A stretch of 64,000 nt of DNA from SZUA-430 sp044220975 (lineage in GTDB: Bacteria; Pseudomonadota; Alphaproteobacteria; Micropepsales; Micropepsaceae), in assembly GCA_044220975.1 (NCBI GenBank), contig JBGAPZ010000004.1, positions 62,001-126,000 of the forward strand, read 5' to 3'. The position numbers and the translations under genes are program-made. The number at the start of each line of letters is the position of its first letter. Within the stretch, counting starts at the first letter, position 1. The notes under the pieces were generated by a model. That model did not search any database. It was not told the origin of the DNA and saw nothing but the letters and a program-made list of their open reading frames with translations. Below are positions 8,036-16,379 of this stretch, piece after piece.

Positions 8036-8632
8036 CTAGCGCGGTGGTGCGGGCCGGCAGCAGCCGGCGATTGTGTTGACGCCGGAGATCAAAGCAACGG
8101 CGGAATATGGATAGTTGGCGTCGGACATGCCGTCGCTGCAGCTTTCGCGCCGGACAATCAGCGCCAGGCTGGTCGAGCGCGATGCAGTACCCGTGATGTG
8201 TGCGATATCAGTGCGGTTCATCGCCTGTTGGAAGCGCGTGATGCGGAATAGGTAACGGCGCTGAGCGAACATCAGGTCAGCGCGTGCGGATCCGGGGCTC
8301 AGCGAGATCGACCAAAATGGCTCCGTGCCTGAGCAGTCGAGGAACGCGGGGACTTCGTAGAGGCCGGAGGCGAGACCCAAGAACCGGCCATTCACCCATC
8401 CGCGGCGACGCTGATACGTGACCTCCACCCAATCCCCGGCGGACCGCCGGCCGGTCAGGAGCAGGCCCGTCGCATCGTGCGGGATCGTGAGTACGATCGG
8501 TGCGTTTGGATTTGGCTGCGTGCGCAGGTTCAAGGCGTCGCCCGGCCTGACGCCGACAACACTATAGGCGACGGCGGCGGCCGCGATGGCGGCTGCAACA
8601 AGACTCGCGAGAAACACGGCAATCAGGCGCAA
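8036..8632 (-). CDS. exported SH3-domain protein with COG3650-like C-terminus
   Basis: I place the start at a TTG at 8632 because GGAGG lies 7 bases ahead of it and the signal or membrane segment (LRLIAVFLASLVAAAIAAAA) begins there; the frame is open further upstream but encodes no such segment. The 198-residue product then has a bacterial SH3-like module (about residues 25-85: LNLRTQPNPNAPI, GDWVEVTYQRRRGWVNGRFL). A C-terminal module follows with the TEPFW and CSDGMSD motifs of the uncharacterised COG3650 group. It probably acts in the periplasm. The two modules suggest binding of an envelope ligand. Confidence 0.72.
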   Translation of the reverse strand: MRLIAVFLASLVAAAIAAAAVAYSVVGVRPGDALNLRTQPNPNAPIVLTIPHDATGLLLTGRRSAGDWVEVTYQRRRGWVNGRFLGLASGLYEVPAFLDCSGTEPFWSISLSPGSARADLMFAQRRYLFRITRFQQAMNRTDIAHITGTASRSTSLALIVRRESCSDGMSDANYPYSAVALISGVNTIAGCCRPAPPR

Positions 8633-8738
8633 GGGCAATCCTCCGTGAGGCAAGTGCAGGATGGCACACCGTTTCGGGTCGCACCATATCGCGGCTGAAC
8701 GCGCTATAGATGCGTCCTGCGAATCTGGGACCGACCCA

Positions 8739-9161
8739 ATGACTTCGACTGGACATGTTCTCGACCCGCGGCTGGCCGCAGATACGGTTTGGCTTTGCGA
8801 TTGGCCCTTGTCGGCCGTGCTCTTCATGAACGACCGACGGTACCCATGGGTCGTGTTGGTGCCGCGTCAGGTGGGTTTGGTGGAGCCGTTCGACCTGTCG
8901 CCTGCTGACCAAACGCGACTGTGGCGTGAGGTTGGTCATGCTGGAGCGGCTCTCAAAGCATCGACCGGCTGCCGCAAGGTCAATATCGGCGCGCTCGGCA
9001 ATATCGTCTCGCAGCTGCATGTGCATGTCATCGCCAGGAACGAATGGGATGCTGCATGGCCGGGGCCGGTTTGGGGCAAGGGCACGGCAGAACGATTTGA
9101 TCAAGCGGCGTTGACGGTTGAAGTCGAGCGTTTTCGAAAGCTGCTTCAGCCGCCGCCCTGA
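8739..9161 (+). CDS. HIT-family hydrolase
   Basis: This 140-residue protein has the histidine-triad motif HVHV in LHVHVIARNEWDAAWPG and upstream N-I-G-A residues. It is a diadenosine-tetraphosphate or nucleotidyl hydrolase-like domain. The third triad position reads HVHVIAR, so the last residue differs from the textbook HxHxHxx; this is common in the Hit-like subgroup with the end motif changed. The ATG at 8739 is preferred because a TATAGAT element lies 30 bp upstream, which leaves little room for a longer N-terminus. The last 16 bp overlap the convergent Rsm22 gene. Confidence 0.82.
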   Translation: MTSTGHVLDPRLAADTVWLCDWPLSAVLFMNDRRYPWVVLVPRQVGLVEPFDLSPADQTRLWREVGHAGAALKASTGCRKVNIGALGNIVSQLHVHVIARNEWDAAWPGPVWGKGTAERFDQAALTVEVERFRKLLQPPP

Positions 9162-10114
9162 TCGGGTGGCCAAACGTCTCCCCACTCTGCGTCGCGTGCA
9201 GAGCGATAATTCTCCTTGTCGCTACGGGCGACCGTCGTGCGCCGAAGGCCGTACTCAACGCATAGGTCGAGGTGAACATGGCCGGCATTGCGGATCGGCT
9301 TGCGCACGATGCGTGCGGCCGCGCGGCGCGACGGGGGCTCGCGCGTTAGAATGATGTAGCTGAATTTCTCGTCCTCGTAGCCAAGAGTGCCTAGCTTCGC
9401 GGTGCGGTGAGCCGTGGATCGCGCAACCCTCACTGGCTGATGGCACCAATCGGTCACCGTCATGGGGCAGCGTTCGTTGTGCGTGCAAGGAGCCGCCGCG
9501 TGTGCGCCCGCCGCAAGCGCTTGGGCGCGGGCCGTTTCGCAGACGGCAAAGCCCTTGGGTGTGCCGGGTTCCAAGATGATCAGTGCTGTTCGGGCCGCAG
9601 CCCAAAGTCCTGCAATGGTCGCCGGGCGTTCGGACTCGGCGAGTTCGTTGAGCGTGTAAGCGGAAATGACGATGTCATGCGGAGTCAACGCGCTTGGTAA
9701 CGTCCCGACCCGAAATGAGCTGTCGGTCTTGAGTGCCGTTGCGAGCCGTTGTGCGGTTTGACGCCAGGCCGAATCGCGCTCGACCAGCGAGAATTTGGCG
9801 CCGGGCAAGGCGCTGCTTCCCGCCAGTGACGCGGTGCCTGGTCCGGCGCCAACGTCGACCACGGTTCGAACGTTGCTGAGATCGCACACTCTTGCGAGTT
9901 CGCCCCACACGGCGCCTGCGCTGGCAAAGGTTGCTGGAAACCTAATGGCCAAATAGGCCGCGCGCTCTAGAGGAGATATTGCGCGCGCAATGGGCCGTAG
10001 GCCGCGATAGGCATCGGATAGATCGGCCGCGGCGTTTCGAATTGCCTTGGCGTCATGCGCTTCGAGCTCGGCCGCGATGGCGCGCGCAAGGGGTTCGGGC
10101 AGGGTTGCGATCAT
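9146..10114 (-). CDS. Rsm22-type (METTL17-like) ribosomal small-subunit methyltransferase-like protein
   Basis: The 322-residue protein has a class I methyltransferase glycine loop, VVDVGAGPGTAS (about residues 85-96), and SAYTLNEL as a later motif. It also has the family's cysteine cluster: C in VCETA, two in PCTHNERCP and one in DWCHQ, followed by RTAKLGTLGYEDEKFSY. In mitochondrial and alphaproteobacterial relatives these cysteines bind an iron-sulfur cluster, and the protein associates with the assembling small subunit. Whether it methylates RNA is unsettled in the family. The ATG at 10114 is the only good start. Confidence 0.82.
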   Translation of the reverse strand: MIATLPEPLARAIAAELEAHDAKAIRNAAADLSDAYRGLRPIARAISPLERAAYLAIRFPATFASAGAVWGELARVCDLSNVRTVVDVGAGPGTASLAGSSALPGAKFSLVERDSAWRQTAQRLATALKTDSSFRVGTLPSALTPHDIVISAYTLNELAESERPATIAGLWAAARTALIILEPGTPKGFAVCETARAQALAAGAHAAAPCTHNERCPMTVTDWCHQPVRVARSTAHRTAKLGTLGYEDEKFSYIILTREPPSRRAAARIVRKPIRNAGHVHLDLCVEYGLRRTTVARSDKENYRSARDAEWGDVWPPDQGGG

Positions 10115-10150
10115 AACGGCGCTTTAACCATGGGACCCTAACGTTGGCGA

Positions 10151-11218
10151 ATGTCCGCCAAACATCCTAGCGGAAAAAATCCTTCAATCGGCGGCGCGCG
10201 CTTTCAAGAGTTGAAAGCACTGCTCGCCGACTTCGCGCCCGCGCGCCGCGCCTTGGGGGTGCGGCAGCTTGCACTCGAGCTTACGGCCGAACTCAGCGAG
10301 GACGAGCGGCATGTTCTCGAAAGCCTATTGAAGCATGCTGTGAACGACGCCGAACTCGTGGTGCGGGTTGCACTTGCAACGGGCCTGCGCCAGTCGCGCC
10401 ATCTGCCACGCGAGATCGCGCTGATCCTCGCGGAAGATACGCTCGCTGTCGCGCAACCGATTTTGGAGGAGTCGCCGGCTTTGTCCGACGATGATCTCAA
10501 AAATATCCTAGCTGAATGCAACGGTCGCAAGCAGGTGTGCATTGCGCGCCGTGTCTCCCAGAGTGTTGCTGTGTCATCGGCTGTTGTGGCCGCAGGAAAT
10601 GCTGCCGCCGTGGCAGCCCTCATCGAAAGCGACGCTGCGCTCGACGAGGCATTGTTGAACCAGATTCTTGACCGCTATAGCCGGTTCGAGACTGTGAAGG
10701 CCGCCATACTTTGCCGCAAAGATTTGCCAGCGGGAGTGGGCGCGCGATTGGGGAAGGCGGCACCGCGTGGTCCGGAGACTGCTTCGACCGATGTCGCTGG
10801 AAGCGCGCCCTTGCCTTCCGGAAACACGCGCGTGCAGGTGGCGAAGCTGCATCTCGATGGTCAATTGACGGCATCTGTCGTTTTACAAGCGCTGTGTGGT
10901 GGCGACATCCGGTTCGCGGAAGACGCTATGGCGGAAATCGCGGGCTTGAGCGCCGAGAAGGCCGGCTTCTTGATCCATGATGCAAGTCCCTTTGGGCTCA
11001 AGGCCATCTATCGGCAATGCGCCTTTCCGGAGGCGTTGTTCCCGGCATTTCGCGTTGCGATCGATTTGGTAGACGAGCGCGAGTTCGAGGCGGACACGCG
11101 TGACGCTGAGGCGTTCGCCGATCATGTCGTCGAACGCATCCTTGAGAAATATCGGGAGCTTGAGGTCTGCGACCTCGACTATCTGCTTGTAAAGCTCGGG
11201 CGGGCGAAAGCCGCCTAG
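10151..11218 (+). CDS. DUF2336-domain protein
   Basis: The 355-residue soluble helical protein carries the DUF2336 repeats common in Alphaproteobacteria. These are HEAT-like helices around ILEESPALSDDDLKNIL, CIARRVSQSVAVSSAVV and ALDEALLNQILDRYS, with a second set near residues 235-330. The function is unknown. It is 36 bp from the divergent Rsm22 start. Its stop overlaps that of the convergent TPR gene by 4 bp. Confidence 0.8.
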   Translation: MSAKHPSGKNPSIGGARFQELKALLADFAPARRALGVRQLALELTAELSEDERHVLESLLKHAVNDAELVVRVALATGLRQSRHLPREIALILAEDTLAVAQPILEESPALSDDDLKNILAECNGRKQVCIARRVSQSVAVSSAVVAAGNAAAVAALIESDAALDEALLNQILDRYSRFETVKAAILCRKDLPAGVGARLGKAAPRGPETASTDVAGSAPLPSGNTRVQVAKLHLDGQLTASVVLQALCGGDIRFAEDAMAEIAGLSAEKAGFLIHDASPFGLKAIYRQCAFPEALFPAFRVAIDLVDEREFEADTRDAEAFADHVVERILEKYRELEVCDLDYLLVKLGRAKAA

Positions 11219-11730
11219 CCGGCGGGCTTTGCTTTGTAGTCCGCAATGTCGGCTTCTAGGTCTTCGACTTCTTCGCAGTTCGACGCGCAGATGCCCTTTA
11301 GCAGAGTGAGTTGTTCTTCGGCTTTCGGCAGGTTCTTCATCATCAAATAGAGTTCGCCGAGATACTCGTGGGCGCCCTTGTGACGCGGGTCGAGTTTGAG
11401 CGCCTTTTCATAGTAGCCAAGTGCTTCGTCGAGCTTGCCCAGTTTGCGGCTCGCAAAGCCGAGGTAGTTCCATGCATCGGCATCGCGCGGGTTGTCGGCC
11501 ACAACTTTTTGCAGAAGCGGGACCGCTTCCGCGTATTGCTCGCCTTTGATCATATACTCGGCTTTTTGGAAGTCTGTTTCGCGCGATTCTTCTTTCTTCG
11601 ATGACGGGGATTGGCGCGGTACCTCGACGCGTGGGACCGATCCACCGCCGCCGTTGGCCAGTGCGTCCGTCGAGACGACAGTCAATGTGGCTGCTGCGGC
11701 GAACGAAAGCGCGATGCGATAAGCCTTCAT
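11215..11730 (-). CDS. exported TPR protein
   Basis: The 171-residue protein has a signal peptide (residues 1-25, cleavage after ALA). Three TPR-like helical pairs follow, the clearest being NPRDADAWNYLGFASRKLGK, then EALGYYEKALKLDPRHKGAHEYLGELYL. A C-terminal pair of cysteines (GICASNCEEVED) is typical of a small family of exported TPR proteins. It is probably a periplasmic protein-protein interaction factor. An AAAGGGGC ribosome-binding site precedes the ATG. Confidence 0.8.
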   Translation of the reverse strand: MKAYRIALSFAAAATLTVVSTDALANGGGGSVPRVEVPRQSPSSKKEESRETDFQKAEYMIKGEQYAEAVPLLQKVVADNPRDADAWNYLGFASRKLGKLDEALGYYEKALKLDPRHKGAHEYLGELYLMMKNLPKAEEQLTLLKGICASNCEEVEDLEADIADYKAKPAG

Positions 11731-11771
11731 GGCGTAAGCCCCTTTTTTTGAGATATCGCGCCTAGAATGCT

Positions 11772-11781
11772 CCGTTAACGG
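11772..11781. promoter_or_regulatory. 10-bp palindrome between TPR and TetR genes
   Basis: CCGTTAACGG is a perfect palindrome in the 129-bp space between the divergent TPR and TetR genes. A second imperfect repeat, GGCAA-N6-TTGCC, follows at about 11788-11803. Either could be an operator, and neither matches the candidate site at 12525-12539. Confidence 0.3.
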
Positions 11782-11859
11782 TCACCCGGCAAGCGCCGTT
11801 GCCCGGCGGATTTCCCACCGAAGTTGACTTGCGAACGGAGGGGACCCAAGCATGTCCCT

Positions 11860-12489
11860 ATGAGCCAGTCTTCAGTGGATGCGCCGAATGCCGGTGCGCG
11901 GGGTGCCAAGCGGCGTCTGGAAAGCCGAAGGCGGTTGCTCGCGGCGGCGCGTAAACTCTTCGTGACACGCGGATATCATTCCACCCGGCCCCAGGACATC
12001 TCGAAGGCAGCGGGTCTTGGACACGGCACGTTCTATCTGCATTTCAAGGACAAGCGCGAATGCTTCCTCGCGTTTGTGGAAGAGGCGCGTACAGAGATCG
12101 ACGGTGCGATCATGGTTCGCGCACAGCATGCAAAGGGACTGGCCGAGTTCGTCGAAGCGGTCTTGACCGCGATCTACGACTTCGCCGAAGAGCACGCCGG
12201 CGTTTTGGCAACGGCACTCTCTGACGAAGCGATTATCGCATCGGGAAGCGATGGCGTTGAGGAAGACACGCTGTTGCACCGCTGGGGCGCGGAGTGGGGC
12301 GAACTGCTGAAGGCCCAAGCGAAAGAAGGTGTGGTCGCCAAGGACTTCGACTTTCCCTTGCTTGGCCAAGCCATTGTGGGAGCGATCCACCAGGCGTCGA
12401 GCTTTAGCTATCGCGGCGGGCGATCACGCAATGCGCTTGTCAAGACGCTGACCCAATTCATCGTTCGAGCGCTGTCGCCGCGCAAATAG
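11860..12489 (+). CDS. TetR/AcrR-family regulator
   Basis: The 209-residue protein has a helix-turn-helix in residues 20-66 (RRLLAAARKLFVTRGYHSTRPQ, then GHGTFYLHFKDKRECFLAF) and a helical ligand domain. The ATG at 11860 is used because the frame before it encodes no domain. It is followed 74 bp later by the ferritin-like and SDR genes on the same strand, which it is likely to control. A candidate operator overlaps their promoter. Confidence 0.88.
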   Translation: MSQSSVDAPNAGARGAKRRLESRRRLLAAARKLFVTRGYHSTRPQDISKAAGLGHGTFYLHFKDKRECFLAFVEEARTEIDGAIMVRAQHAKGLAEFVEAVLTAIYDFAEEHAGVLATALSDEAIIASGSDGVEEDTLLHRWGAEWGELLKAQAKEGVVAKDFDFPLLGQAIVGAIHQASSFSYRGGRSRNALVKTLTQFIVRALSPRK

Positions 12490-12507
12490 AGCGAGGGCGG
12501 AAGTGAA

Positions 12508-12539
12508 TTGACTTCGCCTGGCGGCTGACAAATTATCAG
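12508..12539 (+). promoter_or_regulatory. promoter with overlapping TetR-like operator
   Basis: TTGACT at 12508-12513 and AATTAT at 12531-12536 are separated by exactly 17 bases and lie 28 bp before the ATG at 12564. The imperfect palindrome CTGACAAATTATCAG (12525-12539, 6 of 7 arm positions pair) covers the -10 element, as expected for repression by the adjacent TetR protein. Function is inferred. Confidence 0.5.
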
Positions 12540-12563
12540 TTCAAATTCGTTGGGAGGTTGGTC

Positions 12564-13592
12564 ATGGCACGTGTCGTTTTCACTCGTGAAGAACTCATGG
12601 CGGAGCATACGTACGCCAAGCCGCAGATCGAGGCTGGTTACCGGCTGCACGGTGGGTTCGACGCGAAGGGAACCTACATCTCGCCGCGAACGCTGCATCG
12701 ATGGCCGGCTGTGAGGGCTTGGCAGGCGCAACTTGAAACGCGAGGATTTCCGGTCATCGATGCGTCGACACGGCTGCTGAAACGCGATGCTTATCCGAAC
12801 ATCGATCAACAGAAGCTGTTGTTGAGCAACGGTCTGGGCGAGACACTTTGGAATGCGCTCACGATCACCGGCATCATCGAGGCGCGCGGCCGCGCGCTTT
12901 GCGAGGTAGAGGCACCAAACTTTCAAGCGATCATCGAAGAAGACGTTTCGGCGATGTCGATCGGGCACCTCAACAAGGGCCTGCTCTACGCTCACGGGCT
13001 TGACGAAGGCGGTAACAAGGCTGGTGGGCAGGGCGGGCATGACGACATGTGGTTCGCTGTGCGCGATGCCCTGTTCGGCAAGGACGCGTATCCCATTCCG
13101 GAAGTGCCCGCGAGTATTGCACGCCCGGAGATCGGGCGGTTGCTGCCGCGGATCGATAAGGTGTACGAGGACTGGATCCTGTTGCTGATGAACGTCTTGA
13201 TGATCGAGGTGCGCGCGGAAGCGTTCTTCTCGTTTTGCATCAACTTGATGCGCTCACCTGACGTGTTCCGCGATCGCCGTGAGGCTGCGAACCATGCAGC
13301 GGAACTCGTCGAGCGCATTCGAACCGACGAGGCCATTCATGTGGCCTATCTGCAGGCGTTCGTGTCTGAGATTCGCAGCGTTACGATCAAGTGCCTGGAC
13401 GGCGAGCGTATCAAGGGTTCGCAAATGATCGACCCGATCTGGGAAGGCATGATCCACTGGCACGCAGTGACGCAAGCGGACTTTTCGCGCGAACAGGGGC
13501 GGACGGCGATTGTCGCGCGGTTGAACAAACAGACGAACGCAGGCGCACTGGTTGCGAAATTCGACGCGCTTGAGCAGAAGGCCGCGGCGTAA
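12564..13592 (+). CDS. putative ferritin-like (di-iron?) protein
   Basis: I do not recognise a named family. The 342-residue soluble protein is largely helical. Two helices near its C-terminal half carry an E-rich segment (VLMIEVRAEAFFSF) and an EXXH motif (RTDEAIHVAYLQ), the usual iron ligands of ferritin-like oxygenases. An upstream helical pair (GETLWNALTITGIIEARG, then AIIEEDVSAMSIGHL) could supply the other ligands but lacks a clean EXXH. GGGAGG lies 6 bases before the ATG. Its stop overlaps the SDR start (TAATG), so the two are translationally coupled. I infer an oxidation of a lipophilic or aliphatic substrate. Confidence 0.6.
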   Translation: MARVVFTREELMAEHTYAKPQIEAGYRLHGGFDAKGTYISPRTLHRWPAVRAWQAQLETRGFPVIDASTRLLKRDAYPNIDQQKLLLSNGLGETLWNALTITGIIEARGRALCEVEAPNFQAIIEEDVSAMSIGHLNKGLLYAHGLDEGGNKAGGQGGHDDMWFAVRDALFGKDAYPIPEVPASIARPEIGRLLPRIDKVYEDWILLLMNVLMIEVRAEAFFSFCINLMRSPDVFRDRREAANHAAELVERIRTDEAIHVAYLQAFVSEIRSVTIKCLDGERIKGSQMIDPIWEGMIHWHAVTQADFSREQGRTAIVARLNKQTNAGALVAKFDALEQKAAA

Positions 13593-14482
13593 TGAAAGAC
13601 CTGCGGGACAAAGTCGCCTTCGTGACAGGCGGTGCCAGTGGGCTTGGGCTCGGCATGGCCAAGGCCTTTGGCCGCGAAGGCATGAAGGTGATGATCGCCG
13701 ATATCGAGCAGGCGGCGCTCACGCGCGCCGTGCAGGAACTGAAGGACAGCCAAGTGCGGGCCGAGGGCGTGATCTGCGATGTCGGATCGCGCGCGTCGCT
13801 GCGCGAGGCCGCGCTTAAGACGATCGCGTCATTCGGCAAGGTGCACGTCGTTTGCAACAACGCGGGCGTTGCCGTTGGTGGCGAGGTCGGCACCGTCGCC
13901 GAACGCGACTGGGATTGGATCATGGACGTAAACGTCATGGGTGTCGTCTATGGCACGGAGGTGTTCGCGCCGCTGATCGAGAGCCACGGCGAGGGCGGGC
14001 ATTTCGTGAACACGGCGTCCATGGCCGGGATGATTGGGTTTCCGCGCGCGGAGCCCTACTGCGCGACGAAGTTCGCGGTCGTCGCGATGTCGGAAGGATG
14101 GCACGGGCAACTCGCAGCCAAGAACATTGGCGTATCGGTGCTGTGTCCCGGCTTCGTGCAAACCCGCATCTACGACAGCTTCCGCAACAAGCCCGCGCGC
14201 TACGGCGTCGGAGACGCATCGACGATCGGCATCGGCGACACGATCAGGGATACGCAAGCGATGGTCGAGGCCGGTATCCCAACCGAACCGGTCGGTCAAC
14301 GCGTGGTCGAGGCGATCAAAGACAACGACCTCTATATTTTCACGCACACCGAGTTTCGCGGCGCCGTCGAAGCGCGGTTCGCTGCGATCATGGCGGCCTT
14401 CGACAAGAGCGAGAAAAGCAGGGCGCTTTCCGTCCTTGCGAAGCGCGAGATGACGCCGCTGCCGGGGCGGCAGGCGGACTAG
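13592..14482 (+). CDS. short-chain dehydrogenase/reductase
   Basis: This 296-residue classical SDR has the nucleotide-binding motif TGGASGLG (residues 12-19), the NNAG motif (89-92) and the catalytic residues S143, Y156 and K160 (YCATK). It is an NAD(P)-dependent alcohol or keto reductase. It is somewhat long, with about 50 residues beyond the catalytic core. Its ATG overlaps the preceding stop, which ties its function to the ferritin-like protein: an oxygenase product may be its substrate. Confidence 0.9.
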   Translation: MKDLRDKVAFVTGGASGLGLGMAKAFGREGMKVMIADIEQAALTRAVQELKDSQVRAEGVICDVGSRASLREAALKTIASFGKVHVVCNNAGVAVGGEVGTVAERDWDWIMDVNVMGVVYGTEVFAPLIESHGEGGHFVNTASMAGMIGFPRAEPYCATKFAVVAMSEGWHGQLAAKNIGVSVLCPGFVQTRIYDSFRNKPARYGVGDASTIGIGDTIRDTQAMVEAGIPTEPVGQRVVEAIKDNDLYIFTHTEFRGAVEARFAAIMAAFDKSEKSRALSVLAKREMTPLPGRQAD

Positions 14483-14602
14483 CGCCGAATCGGGGCAGAT
14501 CCACGGGCCTTGCTCGCGGGGGCTGGAGGGGCCACTTAGAAGGGGCCTCGGGCGGGCCATGCTAAGGTGGCAACCCCGCGAGTCGGCAGGAGGAATTTGC
14601 GT

Positions 14603-15172
14603 ATGGGTGGTTACGGCATTTGGATCGTACTGGGAGCGATTGCGCTCCTCGTGATCTGGATCATCGCGATCTACAACGGTCTCGTTGCCATGCGGCAGCG
14701 CGCCAATCAGGCATTCGCCGACATCGACGTGCAGCTGAAGCAGCGGCACGATCTGATTCCGAATTTGGTCGAGACGGTGAAGGGCTACGCCGCGCACGAG
14801 CGCGGCACGCTCGACGCAGTGGTGCAAGCGCGCAATGCTGCGATGTCGGCGCAAGGTCCTGCGGCGCAGGCTCAGGCGGAAAATATGCTGTCGGGCGCGC
14901 TTCGTCAGTTGTTTGCGTTGTCCGAGGCTTATCCGGATCTTAAAGCCAGCGCCAATTTCCAACAATTGCAACGCGACTTGAGCGATGTTGAGAACAAGTT
15001 GGCTGCGGCGCGGCGCTTCTTCAACAACGCAATTTCCGAATTCAACGCTGGGATTCAGCAGTTCCCGGCCGTGCTTTTCGCAGGGGCTTTCGGTTTCGCG
15101 CAACGCGAATTCTTCGACGTGGGCGACGATCAGCGCAAGACGCTGGACGTTGCGCCACAAGTGAAGTTTTGA
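14603..15172 (+). CDS. lemA: LemA family protein
   Basis: The 189-residue protein has one N-terminal membrane helix (residues 5-27), then the LemA coiled region with the characteristic YNGLVAMRQRANQAFADIDVQ and LKQRHDLIPNLVETVKGY. AGGAGG lies 8 bases before the ATG at 14603. LemA is an inner-membrane protein with its bulk in the periplasm. It recurs beside M48 proteases, as here. Confidence 0.92.
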   Translation: MGGYGIWIVLGAIALLVIWIIAIYNGLVAMRQRANQAFADIDVQLKQRHDLIPNLVETVKGYAAHERGTLDAVVQARNAAMSAQGPAAQAQAENMLSGALRQLFALSEAYPDLKASANFQQLQRDLSDVENKLAAARRFFNNAISEFNAGIQQFPAVLFAGAFGFAQREFFDVGDDQRKTLDVAPQVKF

Positions 15173-15198
15173 GGTAAGAGGTCTCAGGCGCCCACGCG

Positions 15199-16218
15199 AT
15201 GAGCGAAGCGTATGGACTTTACTCGCACATCCGGACGAACCAGTACCGCTCGGCGATCTTGATCGCCGGGCTGTTCGTGCTCGTCTATTTGTTGGTGTTC
15301 GCGTTCACGCTGGCGTTCAACGGATTTGCGATCGGCAACGAACCCCTTGGCTATATTCTGGATGAGACGCTGTCTCAGTTCGTTTGGCTGGTTCCGGTCG
15401 CAACGTTAGCGACCGCGCTTTGGGTCTTTGTTGGTTTCCGCTTTCACCAAGGGATGATCGACCGATCGACGGGAGCGAAGGACGTAACGCGGGAGGAAGA
15501 GCCGCGGCTCTACAATCTACTCGAAAACCTCTGCATCTCGCGGGGCATTCCGACGCCGAAGCTGCAGATCGTCGATACCGACGTGATGAACGCCTATGCG
15601 TCGGGCATGAACGACAAGCAGTACCGGATCGCGGTAACGCGCGGTCTTCTGAACGCGCTCGACGATCAGGAGCTTGAGGCGGTTCTAGGACATGAGCTTA
15701 CCCATATCCGCAATGGCGACGTGAGGCTGATGGTCGTCGCGGTGATCATTGCGGGCGTGATCACATTCGTCGGAGAGTTGGTCTTCCGCGGCCTGTTCGA
15801 CAACGGTGCTCAGGGCATCCGTTCGACACGTTGGCGCACCGGCGGCGGCTCGTCGTCCGGTAGCGGCAAGGGTAAGGGCGGTGGTGGGGCGATTGCGATC
15901 TTGATCGCGGTGGTGATCATTGCCATCGCTTGGTTCTTGTCGCTCGTGATCCGCTTTGCGCTGTCGCGCTCGCGCGAGTATCTGGCCGATGCCGGTTCCG
16001 TCGAGCTCACGAAGAATCCTGATGCCATGATCAGCGCATTGCGCAAGATCGAGGGCAAATCCGAGATGCCGTCGGTACCTTCGGGTATTATGGAAATGTG
16101 CATCGAGAACAAGCGCAACACCGTTGCAGACTTGTTCTCGACGCATCCTTCAGTTCAACGCCGCGTCGACAAACTGGTTGCTGTCGCCGGCGGCCACGAG
16201 GTCTCGCCTGCCGCTTAG
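15199..16218 (+). CDS. M48-family membrane metalloprotease (HtpX-like)
   Basis: The 339-residue protein has membrane helices at about 20-42, 62-82, 177-197 and 232-252. The zinc motif HELTH (H165, E166, H169) and a downstream glutamate in SREYLADAGSVEL complete the active site. A Gly/Ser-rich cytoplasmic or periplasmic loop (residues 213-230) is unusual. It starts 26 bp after LemA, so the pair is an operon that probably handles membrane-protein quality control. Its stop overlaps that of the small gene on the other strand. Confidence 0.88.
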   Translation: MSEAYGLYSHIRTNQYRSAILIAGLFVLVYLLVFAFTLAFNGFAIGNEPLGYILDETLSQFVWLVPVATLATALWVFVGFRFHQGMIDRSTGAKDVTREEEPRLYNLLENLCISRGIPTPKLQIVDTDVMNAYASGMNDKQYRIAVTRGLLNALDDQELEAVLGHELTHIRNGDVRLMVVAVIIAGVITFVGELVFRGLFDNGAQGIRSTRWRTGGGSSSGSGKGKGGGGAIAILIAVVIIAIAWFLSLVIRFALSRSREYLADAGSVELTKNPDAMISALRKIEGKSEMPSVPSGIMEMCIENKRNTVADLFSTHPSVQRRVDKLVAVAGGHEVSPAA

Positions 16219-16379
16219 TCGTGGTGGCCCGCGATCTTCTTCGATACGTAACCGAAACCGTAGACGAACAGCGCAATTAGCGCGAAGGCGGCCAAGTGTT
16301 TGTCCACGGGCAGGCCCAGTCGTCCAATCTGGTTGACCAGAAGCTGCCAGTAGAAGGTGATGATGCTCGTATCAGACAT
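16215..16379 (-). CDS. 54-residue single-helix membrane protein
   Basis: The ATG at 16379 has GAGGAG about 9 bases upstream. The product begins MSDTSIITFYWQLLVNQ and has one hydrophobic helix (about residues 28-46, AAFALIALFVYGFGYV). It ends in a basic and histidine tail (SKKIAGHHD). Its stop overlaps the protease stop, convergently. The clear ribosome-binding site, the amphipathic start and a real membrane helix make it a likely gene. The function is unknown. Confidence 0.6.
   Translation of the reverse strand: MSDTSIITFYWQLLVNQIGRLGLPVDKHLAAFALIALFVYGFGYVSKKIAGHHD

Noticed and set aside
13829..15160. 443-residue minus-strand frame over the SDR and LemA genes
   Set aside because: It covers two clearly assigned genes. 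Its translation has no known domain and an Arg-rich composition typical of reverse frames.
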